From Verrucomicrobiota bacterium (GTDB lineage: Bacteria > Verrucomicrobiota > Verrucomicrobiia > Opitutales > Opitutaceae): a stretch of DNA of 39,187 bases. Position numbers and translations under genes: made by a program. The first letter of the stretch is position 1; each line of letters begins with the position of its first letter. The stretch spans positions 1 through 39,187 of the forward strand of contig JAFEGX010000053.1 in assembly GCA_018239675.1 (NCBI GenBank). Direction: 5' to 3'. The notes beneath the pieces are model-generated. The model did no database searches. It had not been told where the DNA came from and saw nothing but the letters and a program-made list of their open reading frames with translations. Positions 31,879-39,187 of the stretch are shown piece after piece.

Positions 31879-33443
31879 ACGAGGAGACCATCGAGACCGA
31901 CTGCCTGGTGATCGGTGCCGGTCTGGCCGGCTCGGCGTATGCGCTCCAGATGGCGCGGGCGGGCTGGCGGGTGGAACTGCTCTCGCTGGGCGGGGCGTTC
32001 GAGACCAACAGCGATCGCGCCCAGGGCGGCATCATTTACGATCCGCCGGGTTCGCCGGGCTCGCTGGCGGGGGACATCATGACGGCGAGCGCGGGCACCG
32101 CGAATCCGGCGGCGATTGACCAGCTGGTGCGCGAGGGCCCGGCCGCGTTGCGCGAGCTGCTGCTTGAGGAGGCGCCGGTGCCCTTTGACCTGGATCCGGC
32201 CGGGTCGCTCGACCGGACCCGCGAGGCGGGACACGGCACCCGCCGCATCATCCATGCGAAGGATTTCACGGGCCATGCCATCCAGACCGCGGTCGCGGCG
32301 CGAGTGGCAGCCGAGGGTCGGATCAACCGCCGAACCGGCTGGGTGGCGCTGGACCTCCTGACCCTTTCGCACAGCGCGGCCGATCTCGCGGGACGTTATG
32401 AGCCTTTGACCTGCTTCGGGTGCTATGCCCTCGATCCGGCCGGAGACCGGGTGCATGCGATGGTCGCGCGCAAGACGGTGCTGGCGACGGGCGGACTGGG
32501 GGATGTCTTCCTCCACAGCACGAACCAGCCGGGCAGCGTGGGGCACGGCGTGGCCATGGCCTGGCGGGTTGGCGCGCGGGTCATCGACCTCGAGTACGTG
32601 CAGTTCCATCCGACCGTGTTCTATCGCAAGCATGCCCCGCGCTTCCTGGTCACCGAGGCGCTGCGCGGCGAGGGCGGCGTGCTGGTGGACGGCCGCGGCC
32701 ACCGGTTCATGGACGACGCGGACCCCCGCGGCTCGCTGGCGCCGCGTGACGTGGTGACGCGAGCGATCCAGGGCCACCTCACGCGCACCGGCGAAACCTG
32801 CGTGTGGCTCGACCTGTCGGCGCGGCCGGCGGACTACCTGCGCTCCCGTTTCCCCGGCGTGCATGCGCAATGCCTGGCCAACGGCGTGGACCTGACCCGG
32901 GAACCCATCCCGGTCGTGCCGGCGGCCCATTATTCCTGCGGCGGGGTGCACACCGACCTCCAGGGTCGGACGAACGTGCGCCACCTGAATGCCATCGGGG
33001 AGACGGCCTGCACCGGCCTGCACGGCGCAAACCGCCTGGCGAGTACCTCCCTGCTTGAGGCGCTGGTGGCGGCGAGGGCGACGGCGGCGACCGACGCGGC
33101 CGAGCTGGCGACGATGCCGGCACCGAAGGCGCGACCGCGACCGTGGGTGAGTCCCCGGCGTCAGGCCGATCCGTTGCTGGTGCGCCAGGACCTGCTCCTG
33201 GTGCAGCAGACCATGTGGAACTATGCCGGGATCATCCGCTCACCACGTCGGTTGGCGCGGGCGCGGCGGATCCTGCTCGAGCTGCGGGAGGACATTCAGG
33301 GCTTCTATCGCGACTGCCGGCCGTCCCGCGAACTCGTCGAGCTCCGCAACGCCGTGCAAGTGGCGCTGCTCGTCGTCCATGCTGCGTCACTCAACCCGAC
33401 GAGCCAGGGTTGCCATTGCCTCGTGGCCGCCGCGAAAGAGTAA
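31875..33443 (+). CDS. nadB: L-aspartate oxidase
   Basis: FAD enzyme that oxidises aspartate to iminoaspartate, feeding NadA. The 522-aa protein begins with a dinucleotide-binding motif CLVIGAGLAGSAYALQMARAG. It has NSDRAQGGIIYDPP, RIIHAKDFTGHAIQ, KTVLATGGLGDVFLHSTNQPGSVGHGVAMAW, LEYVQFHPTVFY and LVTEALRGEGGVLVDGRGHRFMDD, then HYSCGGVHTDLQGRTNVRHLNAIGETACTGLHGANRLASTSLLE, the standard succinate dehydrogenase/NadB fingerprint. It overlaps nadC by 4 nt and is the last gene of the operon. It uses the same substrate as PanD upstream. Confidence 0.95.
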   Translation: MNEETIETDCLVIGAGLAGSAYALQMARAGWRVELLSLGGAFETNSDRAQGGIIYDPPGSPGSLAGDIMTASAGTANPAAIDQLVREGPAALRELLLEEAPVPFDLDPAGSLDRTREAGHGTRRIIHAKDFTGHAIQTAVAARVAAEGRINRRTGWVALDLLTLSHSAADLAGRYEPLTCFGCYALDPAGDRVHAMVARKTVLATGGLGDVFLHSTNQPGSVGHGVAMAWRVGARVIDLEYVQFHPTVFYRKHAPRFLVTEALRGEGGVLVDGRGHRFMDDADPRGSLAPRDVVTRAIQGHLTRTGETCVWLDLSARPADYLRSRFPGVHAQCLANGVDLTREPIPVVPAAHYSCGGVHTDLQGRTNVRHLNAIGETACTGLHGANRLASTSLLEALVAARATAATDAAELATMPAPKARPRPWVSPRRQADPLLVRQDLLLVQQTMWNYAGIIRSPRRLARARRILLELREDIQGFYRDCRPSRELVELRNAVQVALLVVHAASLNPTSQGCHCLVAAAKE

Positions 33444-33865
33444 GGGTTGAGATGGGGGAATTGCACAGGAGGCAACGGAGGGAACGGAGGTCAGGCTCAC
33501 CACGGATGACGCGGATTTATGAGGATCCGGATCTGACGTCCGTGATGACTGGATCGTAGTGCAAGGCCGAGCAGAACTAGAGTGGTGCGCCGCAAAGCAG
33601 CGGTTCATGAAAAATCGCCTGCCGTATGCCAGGGCCACGTTGAGGGTCTCAAGAAGGTGTGGGGCGCAGAATGGTGGCCCGCTACTTTGCGAAGTGGCCG
33701 GCGGGCAGTCGCCATATCTTGCGGCACCAACTCATAGAGGCGCCAGAGTGGGGAAGTCCTACCAGCTACCAACTACCGCAAGCTTCCTACCCGCTACGCG
33801 CTACTCCGGCCCCGTGACGTCTGTTTTGTTTGCTCTCGCGCGGGCGGGCGTGATGGGGTGGAGCG
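33444..33865. repeat. Repeat-rich gap between nadB and the ligase-like gene (422 nt)
   Basis: Holds GGAGGCAACGGAGGGAACGGAGG (33470-33492), CACCACGGATGACGCGGATT paired with GACGTCCGTGATGACTGG (33498-33551, inverted), and CTACCAGCTACCAACTACC words (33758-33808). No credible ORF; one frame to 34053 is a shadow of repeats and the following gene. Confidence 0.5.
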
Positions 33866-35755
33866 ATGGACGCCGCCCCCTCGTCGCACCGCGCTTCCGC
33901 CTGGGAATGGGCCCAGGTGCTGTTGCTGCTGGGGAGTTTTGCATGGACCACGCTCTGCCTCGGCGGATTTCGGCCGGAGACGATGCTGGTCACGAGCGGG
34001 CTCAACGCGCTGCTCCTGGCCGTCCATTTCGCCGGCCAGGCCGTGAGCCGTGAGCCGCAGCCGCGGCTTCACTGGGCGGGCTGGTGCCTGCTGCCGTTTC
34101 TGGGGTATGCGTTTGCCAACGTGCTCTGGGTCACGCCGGTGCCGTGGATTGGATGGCGCGATTGGCTGGGCTGGACCCAGCTGATCACGGTGTTCTGGGT
34201 CGTGCTGAATGGCATCCGGTCGCCGCGGCCGCGCAGCTGGGTGTTTGGTGGCGTGGTGCTGGTGGCGTTCGTGACGGTGGTGCTGGGATGCTACCAGCGG
34301 TTCGTGAAACCCGACTGGCTGATGCTGGGACGCACGCAGGCCGACCAGTTTGTTGGGCGGGCCAGCGGAAGCTTTGGGATTCCCAACAGTCTCGCGGCTT
34401 TTCTCCTGCTCCTGATTCCACCCCTGGCGGCGCTGGGGTTCCGTCGTGGCGCGGCCGTTGCGCAGCGTCTGCTGGGCGGGTATCTGGCGCTGGCGCTCGG
34501 CTTCGGGCTGGTGCTCACGATCAGCCGCGGCGGATTCATCGCGCTCGCGTTGGTGCTGGTAGCATGGCCGCTGTTCATGGCGCCGGGTTCCGGGTGGCGC
34601 CGGCTGGCCTGGACCGGGCTCGCCGGATTGGCGGTGGCCGCGGCCCTGATGACGCTCTATCTGGCATCGCCAAATGTGCGGAGTCGCTTTGAGCAGATGA
34701 AAGCCGATGCCGGCGAACGCACGCGGCCAATCATGTGGCGCGGAGCCTGGCAGATTTTCCGCGAGCATCCGGCCTGGGGCGGGGGCGCGGCGTCGTTCAA
34801 TGTGCTCTTTGAGAAATTCCGGCCCAATCAGTTTCAGGACGAGCCGATCTGGGCGCACAACGATTATGTGAACACCCTCAGCGACTATGGCGCCGTGGGG
34901 TTTCTCCTGTTCTTTGGCGCCGCGGCGGGCGTGGCTTGGCGGGCGTGGCGCTGGAAGAACCCGCGGGTCCGTGACTGGCTCGATGAGCCCCTGGTCGCCG
35001 GCGCGATTGGCATCGGCCTTTTGGCGTTCGCGCTGCAGCTGTTCGTTGACTTCCATTTCAAGATTCCCGCGTTGGCAATGGCCTGTGGGATCATGGCGGG
35101 ATTGGTGGTGCAGCGCTCGGCGAATGAAGAGACGGTCCGGTTGGGTGCGGTCACGCGGATCATTTCGGCTCTGGTTGCCATCGGCGTGCTGGCCGGCTGG
35201 GTCGTTTGGTTCGGTCCGATGTACCGGGGCGAGGCTCTCCGCTATTCCGCGCGGCAGTCGATCAATCGGCTGGCCGTCACCGAAACCGACAAAACCGAGA
35301 TGGCTGCCACCGTGGTGGCGGCGCGGGCCGACCTGACCCAGGCGGTGGCGTCCGATCCGCGCAACGGCCAGGCTTGGGCAGATCTGGCCTATGTGATCTC
35401 ACTGCAGGCGCACGTGACCCCAGAGCGGACGGCCGAGCTGGGTCGCGAGGCGGAAAGAGCCGCGAGCCGGGCGCTGGAAACTTCCAAGGTTGTGCCCGAG
35501 TTCTGGATCCGACGGGGGGTGGCCCTAGACATGCAGGGGCGGCGGGGGGATGCCGGGGCTGATTTTGTCCGGGCGCTAACCTTGGCTCCGGCAAATGGCT
35601 TGGTGTGGTTTTACCAAGCTTTTCACCTCAGCCTGAACCAAGGCGATCCAGGACTGGCGCTGGCGGCGGTCGATTTCAGCTTGCGTCTTGACCCGGGTAA
35701 TCGTGAGGCGCAATCATTGCGCAAGCGATTGGCATCGAGCCGCCGCGAGCCGTAA
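33866..35755 (+). CDS. O-antigen ligase-like polytopic protein with TPR tail
   Basis: A 629-aa membrane protein. About ten helices (residues 10-445) surround a central loop with LVLTISRGGFIALALV, the Wzy_C/WaaL ligase core region, and MWRGAWQIFREHPAWGGGAASFN, a loop common in O-antigen ligase/polymerase families. The C-terminal ~150 residues are helical repeats of TPR type (ADLTQAVASDPRNGQAWADLAYV, ARALETSKVVPEFWIRRGVAL, and a last unit LALAAVDFSLRLDPGNREAQSL). The function, joining or polymerising a glycan, is inferred from fold. Placed before FecR and CHASE2 genes, it may be part of an envelope-glycan regulatory unit. Confidence 0.75.
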   Translation: MDAAPSSHRASAWEWAQVLLLLGSFAWTTLCLGGFRPETMLVTSGLNALLLAVHFAGQAVSREPQPRLHWAGWCLLPFLGYAFANVLWVTPVPWIGWRDWLGWTQLITVFWVVLNGIRSPRPRSWVFGGVVLVAFVTVVLGCYQRFVKPDWLMLGRTQADQFVGRASGSFGIPNSLAAFLLLLIPPLAALGFRRGAAVAQRLLGGYLALALGFGLVLTISRGGFIALALVLVAWPLFMAPGSGWRRLAWTGLAGLAVAAALMTLYLASPNVRSRFEQMKADAGERTRPIMWRGAWQIFREHPAWGGGAASFNVLFEKFRPNQFQDEPIWAHNDYVNTLSDYGAVGFLLFFGAAAGVAWRAWRWKNPRVRDWLDEPLVAGAIGIGLLAFALQLFVDFHFKIPALAMACGIMAGLVVQRSANEETVRLGAVTRIISALVAIGVLAGWVVWFGPMYRGEALRYSARQSINRLAVTETDKTEMAATVVAARADLTQAVASDPRNGQAWADLAYVISLQAHVTPERTAELGREAERAASRALETSKVVPEFWIRRGVALDMQGRRGDAGADFVRALTLAPANGLVWFYQAFHLSLNQGDPGLALAAVDFSLRLDPGNREAQSLRKRLASSRREP

Positions 35756-35769
35756 CCCCCTTGGTAACT

Positions 35770-36639
35770 ATGCGAACCAAATTTCTTTCGTGGTTTGTGA
35801 TGTTTGCGATGGCCGCCTGTTTGGCCATCTCCGCGCAGGCACAAACGGGCCGGGTCGCCGGCCGCATTGTCGCCGCCAAGGTCAAGGGCGTGGTCACGGC
35901 CACCAACACGGTGGACAACTCCAAGCACGAGCTGAAAGACAATGACGCGATCACCGAGAAGTACGTCGTGACGACCGGGCAGAACTCGAGCGTGATCCTG
36001 GTGTTTTCGAACGGTTCGACAATCAATCTCGCGCAGGACTCGACCCTCTCGATCGAGGAATTTCTGCAGGATCCGTTCTCGACCTCGTACTCGATGGCGA
36101 CGGCAACGGCCGAGCCGTCGACCTCGACCACGAAGCTGACGCTCGCCCGAGGCGAACTGGTCGGCAACGTGAAGCACCTGAATAAGGACCAGGGCTCGTC
36201 GTTCACGGTCAACACGCCGGTCGGTGCGGCCGGTATCCGCGGCACGACGTTCCGCATCGTTTTCCGTCCGGACAGCTCGGGTAAGGCGTTCTTCACCCTC
36301 AGCACGGCCGAGGGCGAGGTTATCCTCACCGGCGCCGCGCCGGGCGGCACCGCGGTCCCGACCGGCAAGGAAGTCGTGGTGGAGGTCGAGGTTAAGGTCG
36401 ACCCGTCCACGGGCACGGTGACGCTCACGGCGCCTCCGACCGTGGTAAGCCAGGACATTCCGCCGGCGACGCAGGCGGCGATCCAGAGTGCGGCGGCGGA
36501 GATCTTCCAGGCCAACCAAGGAACGGTATTTACCTCGGCCACGACGAGCAACACGACGCCGCCCCCGCCGCCCCCGCCTGAACCTCCGCCTCCGGCCCCG
36601 AAGCCGCAGGACAACACGACCCCGGGCGACGGCAAGTAG
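35770..36639 (+). CDS. Secreted FecR-domain protein
   Basis: A 289-aa exported protein with a signal peptide (KFLSWFVMFAMAACLAISAQAQ). A FecR domain follows at about 60-200: TTGQNSSVILVFSNGSTINLAQDSTLSIEEF and GSSFTVNTPVGAAGIRGTTFRIVF, the 'v-x-T-p-x-x-x-a-g-v-R-G-T-x-f' signature. A Thr/Ser-rich tail ends in PPPPPPPEPPPPAPKP. FecR proteins normally sense or couple envelope signals; here there is no adjacent ECF sigma factor. The start ATG at 35770 fits the signal peptide; TTG 35761 would add three residues. It precedes the CHASE2 adenylate cyclase by 294 nt. Confidence 0.82.
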   Translation: MRTKFLSWFVMFAMAACLAISAQAQTGRVAGRIVAAKVKGVVTATNTVDNSKHELKDNDAITEKYVVTTGQNSSVILVFSNGSTINLAQDSTLSIEEFLQDPFSTSYSMATATAEPSTSTTKLTLARGELVGNVKHLNKDQGSSFTVNTPVGAAGIRGTTFRIVFRPDSSGKAFFTLSTAEGEVILTGAAPGGTAVPTGKEVVVEVEVKVDPSTGTVTLTAPPTVVSQDIPPATQAAIQSAAAEIFQANQGTVFTSATTSNTTPPPPPPPEPPPPAPKPQDNTTPGDGK

Positions 36640-36641
36640 GC

Positions 36642-36666
36642 GATGCGCGGCGCCGCGCCGCGCATC
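36642..36666 (+). terminator. Strong GC hairpin after the FecR gene
   Basis: GATGCGCGGCG/CGCCGCGCATC forms a perfect 11-bp stem with a 3-nt loop, 2 nt after the stop codon. There is no T-run, so termination efficiency is uncertain. Confidence 0.45.
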
Positions 36667-36933
36667 ACCAGTCGAAGGTCACAGGTCTGCAAGTTGCAGG
36701 TCGAGTCCGCGGCTGCGCCGCAATTGGCTAGGTGGCGCGTTGGATACTATATGGACCCGGGACAATGCGCTCCACCGTGTGTTGCTTCCGACCTTCGACT
36801 TTCGACTTGTGACCTCCGATCTCCGATCTGCGAGCTACGAGCTACGGCCTAAGTCCTATGACTTTCTCCGTCGCCGCGGGCGGCGGGGAAATCTGCTTCC
36901 TTTCGGTGGAGCGGAACCGTAAGTTCGCGCGCC
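36667..36933. repeat. Inverted word arms in the FecR-CHASE2 gap
   Basis: AGTCGAAGGTC (36670-36680) is matched exactly in inverted form by GACCTTCGACT (36790-36800). It continues as TTTCGACTTGTGACCTCCGATCTCCGATCTGCGAGCTACGAGC (36799-36841). The remainder up to the GTG start at 36934 probably holds the cyclase promoter; no consensus was identified. Confidence 0.5.
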
Positions 36934-39168
36934 GTGGCTCAGCTGCAAAAGAAGACCGTCCTGTCGTGGCTGCGACGACTGTTGCTGCTGCTCGTGATCC
37001 CGGCGATCTGGTGCCTGCTGAACGCGTTCGACCACCTCGAGTTCATCGAGAACAAGCTGATCGATTACCGCTTCCGCGCCCGGGGCGAACTCGAGGTGCC
37101 GGTGAAGCTAATCTACGTCGATATCGACAACGAGGCGATCCAGGAATTCCGCTGGCCGTGGAACCATACGCGCTTCGCCCAGATCCTGGATGCGTTGTTC
37201 GATCACGGTAAAATCAAGGCAGTCGGTATCGATTTGGTGTTTTCGAAAAACTCCTTCGCGGAATACGGACAGGAAGAGCAGGCGAGAGGGCGGCTGCTGT
37301 TCGGCAAGTCGATCCGGAAGCACAAGAACGTCGTGCTGGCGGCCAACTACGTGCCGGGCCCGGGTCTCATGCAGGCGAAACGGGAGTTTCCCTGGATATT
37401 TGAGGGATTCACCGACCCTGAGAAGAACGATCCGCCCGAGATGCCCGGGTTCCCGATTCTCGGGCCCGACTGGGGCATTCCGGGCATGATCGACACCTAC
37501 AAGGGCGAGGCGCGCATGGCGCCGATCTTCGCGGATGCCAAGCAGGGCAGTTATTATCCCATGGCACTGCGATTGGCGCTCCTGCAATGGGGCCTCGATG
37601 CAACCGCGCTGCGCCGGTACCCGGATCGGTTTGAGGTGCGGGGCAAGGATGGAGATTTGGTCGCCTCGATTCCGATTCAGCGCGGGCAGATCGTGGAAGC
37701 GACGTGGTTCTCGAAGTGGATTTCGCCGCTCAATCCGCGATGCAGCGTCAACGACGTGCGGGTGTTCACGGCGGCGATCGAAAGCGACGATCCGGTGAAT
37801 CAGGCGAAGGGCCGCGAGTTTTTCGCGCAATTCAAGGATGCCATCGTGCTGATCGGCCCGGTGGACCCGCTGCTGCAGGACTTGGCCCGCACGCCATTCG
37901 ACAACACCCCGGTGCCGCAGGTGGGTTTTCACGGCAATCTCGTGAAGACCTTCCTCTCGGGCATCTACCTGAAGCACCTGCCGAACTGGATGGATATTGC
38001 GCTGACGTTTTTCGTGACGATCAGCGTGGTGCTGCTGGCGCTGACGGAGGGCGCGAAAGGCATCCGGTTCAAGGTGCTCGCGCTGCTCGTGCTCGGCATC
38101 TACGTGGCGGCGGCATTCGGGCTTTTCGCCTCGTACCATCTGGTACTGCCCCTGGCGGCGCCATTGGGTTCGACGATCATGACGAGCCTGATCGCGGTCG
38201 GCTGGCAGCTGATCGACGAGCAGAAGGCCAAGGGCCGCATCAAGGGCATGTTCGGCACGTATGTCTCGCCGCAGCTGGTCGACCAGATGGTGAACTCCGG
38301 CGAAAGCCCGCAGCTGGGCGGTCACGACGACGAGATCACGGCGTATTTCAGCGACATCCAGTCGTTCTCCACCTTCTCCGAGAAACTGGGCTCGGGCCCG
38401 CTCGTGGAGCTGATGAACGAGTACCTGACCGCCTGCACGGACATCGTGCAGGGGCAGGGCGGCACGCTCGACAAGTACATCGGCGACGCGGTCGTGGCGA
38501 TGTTTGGTGCGCCGATCCCGGTCAAGGACCACGCCTTCCGCGCCTGCGTGGCGACGCAGCTCGTGCACCAGCAGCTCCGGGCGCTGCGCGAGAAGTGGGC
38601 GTCCGAGGGCGAAAAGTGGCCGAAGATCGTCTGGGAAATGCAGTCGCGCATCGGCCTGAACACGGGCGTCTGCATGATCGGGAACATGGGCAGCCGCACG
38701 CGGTTCAACTACACGATGATGGGCGACAACGTGAACCTCGCCGCCCGGATGGAGAGCGGCGCGAAGTCCTGGGGCGTCTACACCATGTGCACGGAGTCAA
38801 CCAAGCAGGCGTGCGAGCAGCATGGCGGCGACCGGGTGGTGTTCCGCGCGCTCGGCCGCATCGTGGTGAAGGGCCGCACGCAGCCCGTGCCGATCTACGA
38901 GATTGTCGGGCTCAAGGAGAGCCTCCCGGAAGGGGCCCGCGAATGCATCGCGCTGTTCGAGCAGGGCCTGGCCAAGCACTATGCCCGCGACTGGGACGGA
39001 GCCATCGAGCTGTTCAAGCAGAGCCTCAACCTTGAGCCAAACCAGCCCGGCAAGACTCCCGGCGTGAAGAGCAATCCGTCGCTCGTCTACATCCACATCA
39101 CCGAAGGCTACAAGGCCGAGCCGCCGCCGGCGGACTGGGATGGGGTTTACCACATGACGGAAAAGTAG
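36934..39168 (+). CDS. CHASE2-domain class III adenylate cyclase
   Basis: A 744-aa sensor. An N-terminal TM (WLRRLLLLLVIPAIWCLLNAF) precedes the extracytoplasmic CHASE2 domain (about 35-350: DYRFRARGEL, YVDIDNEAIQEFRWPW, GIDLVFSKNSF). Three membrane helices follow (about 352-430: DIALTFFVTISVVLLAL, VLALLVLGIYVAAAFGLF, GSTIMTSLIAVGW), then a class III cyclase (about 465-650). The metal Asp residues are in YFSDIQSFS and IGDAVVAMFG. The substrate-specifying Lys is in LDKYIGD, and an Asp lies in MMGDNVNLAARMES, as in adenylate (not guanylate) cyclases. The GTG start at 36934 fits the hydrophobic start. It makes cAMP in response to an unknown external ligand. Confidence 0.92.
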   Translation: MAQLQKKTVLSWLRRLLLLLVIPAIWCLLNAFDHLEFIENKLIDYRFRARGELEVPVKLIYVDIDNEAIQEFRWPWNHTRFAQILDALFDHGKIKAVGIDLVFSKNSFAEYGQEEQARGRLLFGKSIRKHKNVVLAANYVPGPGLMQAKREFPWIFEGFTDPEKNDPPEMPGFPILGPDWGIPGMIDTYKGEARMAPIFADAKQGSYYPMALRLALLQWGLDATALRRYPDRFEVRGKDGDLVASIPIQRGQIVEATWFSKWISPLNPRCSVNDVRVFTAAIESDDPVNQAKGREFFAQFKDAIVLIGPVDPLLQDLARTPFDNTPVPQVGFHGNLVKTFLSGIYLKHLPNWMDIALTFFVTISVVLLALTEGAKGIRFKVLALLVLGIYVAAAFGLFASYHLVLPLAAPLGSTIMTSLIAVGWQLIDEQKAKGRIKGMFGTYVSPQLVDQMVNSGESPQLGGHDDEITAYFSDIQSFSTFSEKLGSGPLVELMNEYLTACTDIVQGQGGTLDKYIGDAVVAMFGAPIPVKDHAFRACVATQLVHQQLRALREKWASEGEKWPKIVWEMQSRIGLNTGVCMIGNMGSRTRFNYTMMGDNVNLAARMESGAKSWGVYTMCTESTKQACEQHGGDRVVFRALGRIVVKGRTQPVPIYEIVGLKESLPEGARECIALFEQGLAKHYARDWDGAIELFKQSLNLEPNQPGKTPGVKSNPSLVYIHITEGYKAEPPPADWDGVYHMTEK

Positions 39169-39187
39169 CGCGGAGCGCTACTTTTCC
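39159..39187. terminator. Perfect inverted repeat at the cyclase stop codon
   Basis: GGAAAAGTAGCGC (39159-39171) and GCGCTACTTTTCC (39175-39187) form a 13-bp stem with a GGA loop. It includes the stop codon and ends in TTTTCC at the window end, so it is a probable bidirectional terminator, possibly truncated by the window edge. Confidence 0.65.

Noticed and set aside
33559..34053. A 164-codon frame between nadB and the ligase-like gene
   Set aside because: It covers repeat tracts and then reads out of frame through the ligase-like gene. No ribosome site or conserved motif is visible.

Overview
The window is a GC-rich (roughly two-thirds G+C), gene-dense bacterial chromosome segment. It shows no phage, IS transposase, rRNA, complete tRNA or CRISPR. 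The gene families suggest a verrucomicrobium, most likely of the Opitutaceae group: an ECF sigma factor with a small membrane partner and an LTxxQ protein, a CHASE2 adenylate cyclase behind a FecR-domain protein, a eukaryotic-type (GSII) glutamine synthetase, a type-2 2-isopropylmalate synthase, and a small SRP RNA upstream of dnaX. This placement is inferred from gene content, not from a marker-gene tree.

Layout. 1-4.5 kb: ribose-5-phosphate isomerase B, two paralogous small lipoproteins around a HAD phosphatase, and an AraC regulator divergent from a PhyH-type dioxygenase. 4.5-11.5 kb (minus strand): an EamA transporter and the 2-oxoglutarate dehydrogenase operon sucA-sucB-lpdA, with a structured candidate ncRNA between lpdA and the transporter. 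11.6-18.6 kb: a small unknown gene coupled to a SUI1/YciH factor, a ParB-like protein, a membrane glycosyltransferase-like protein, rlmN, and leuA preceded by a candidate leucine-attenuation leader. 18.6-22 kb: the ECF sigma operon, SRP RNA, and a dnaX broken by an A10 tract that matches known dnaX recoding sites. 22.2-25.6 kb: a gamma-glutamylcyclotransferase-like protein, a PP2C phosphatase paired with a very small kinase-like protein, and glnA with a strong terminator. 26-33.4 kb: a tightly overlapping eight-gene operon, panB-panC-coaBC-coaX-panD-nadA-nadC-nadB, joining pantothenate/CoA and de novo NAD synthesis; both branches use aspartate (PanD and NadB). 33.8-39.2 kb: an O-antigen-ligase-like protein with a TPR tail, a FecR-domain secreted protein and a CHASE2 adenylate cyclase.

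The least expected structure lies between genes. Many intergenic gaps carry quasi-periodic tracts of 7-11 nt 'words', often as two inverted arms about 20-120 nt apart, with a different word at each locus. The clearest (2380-2571) has 36-nt inverted arms matching at 34 positions around a near-perfect 12-bp palindrome, like a small non-coding mobile element. Other leading observations are the dnaX slippery tract, the leuA leader and the ncRNA candidate near 5.75 kb.
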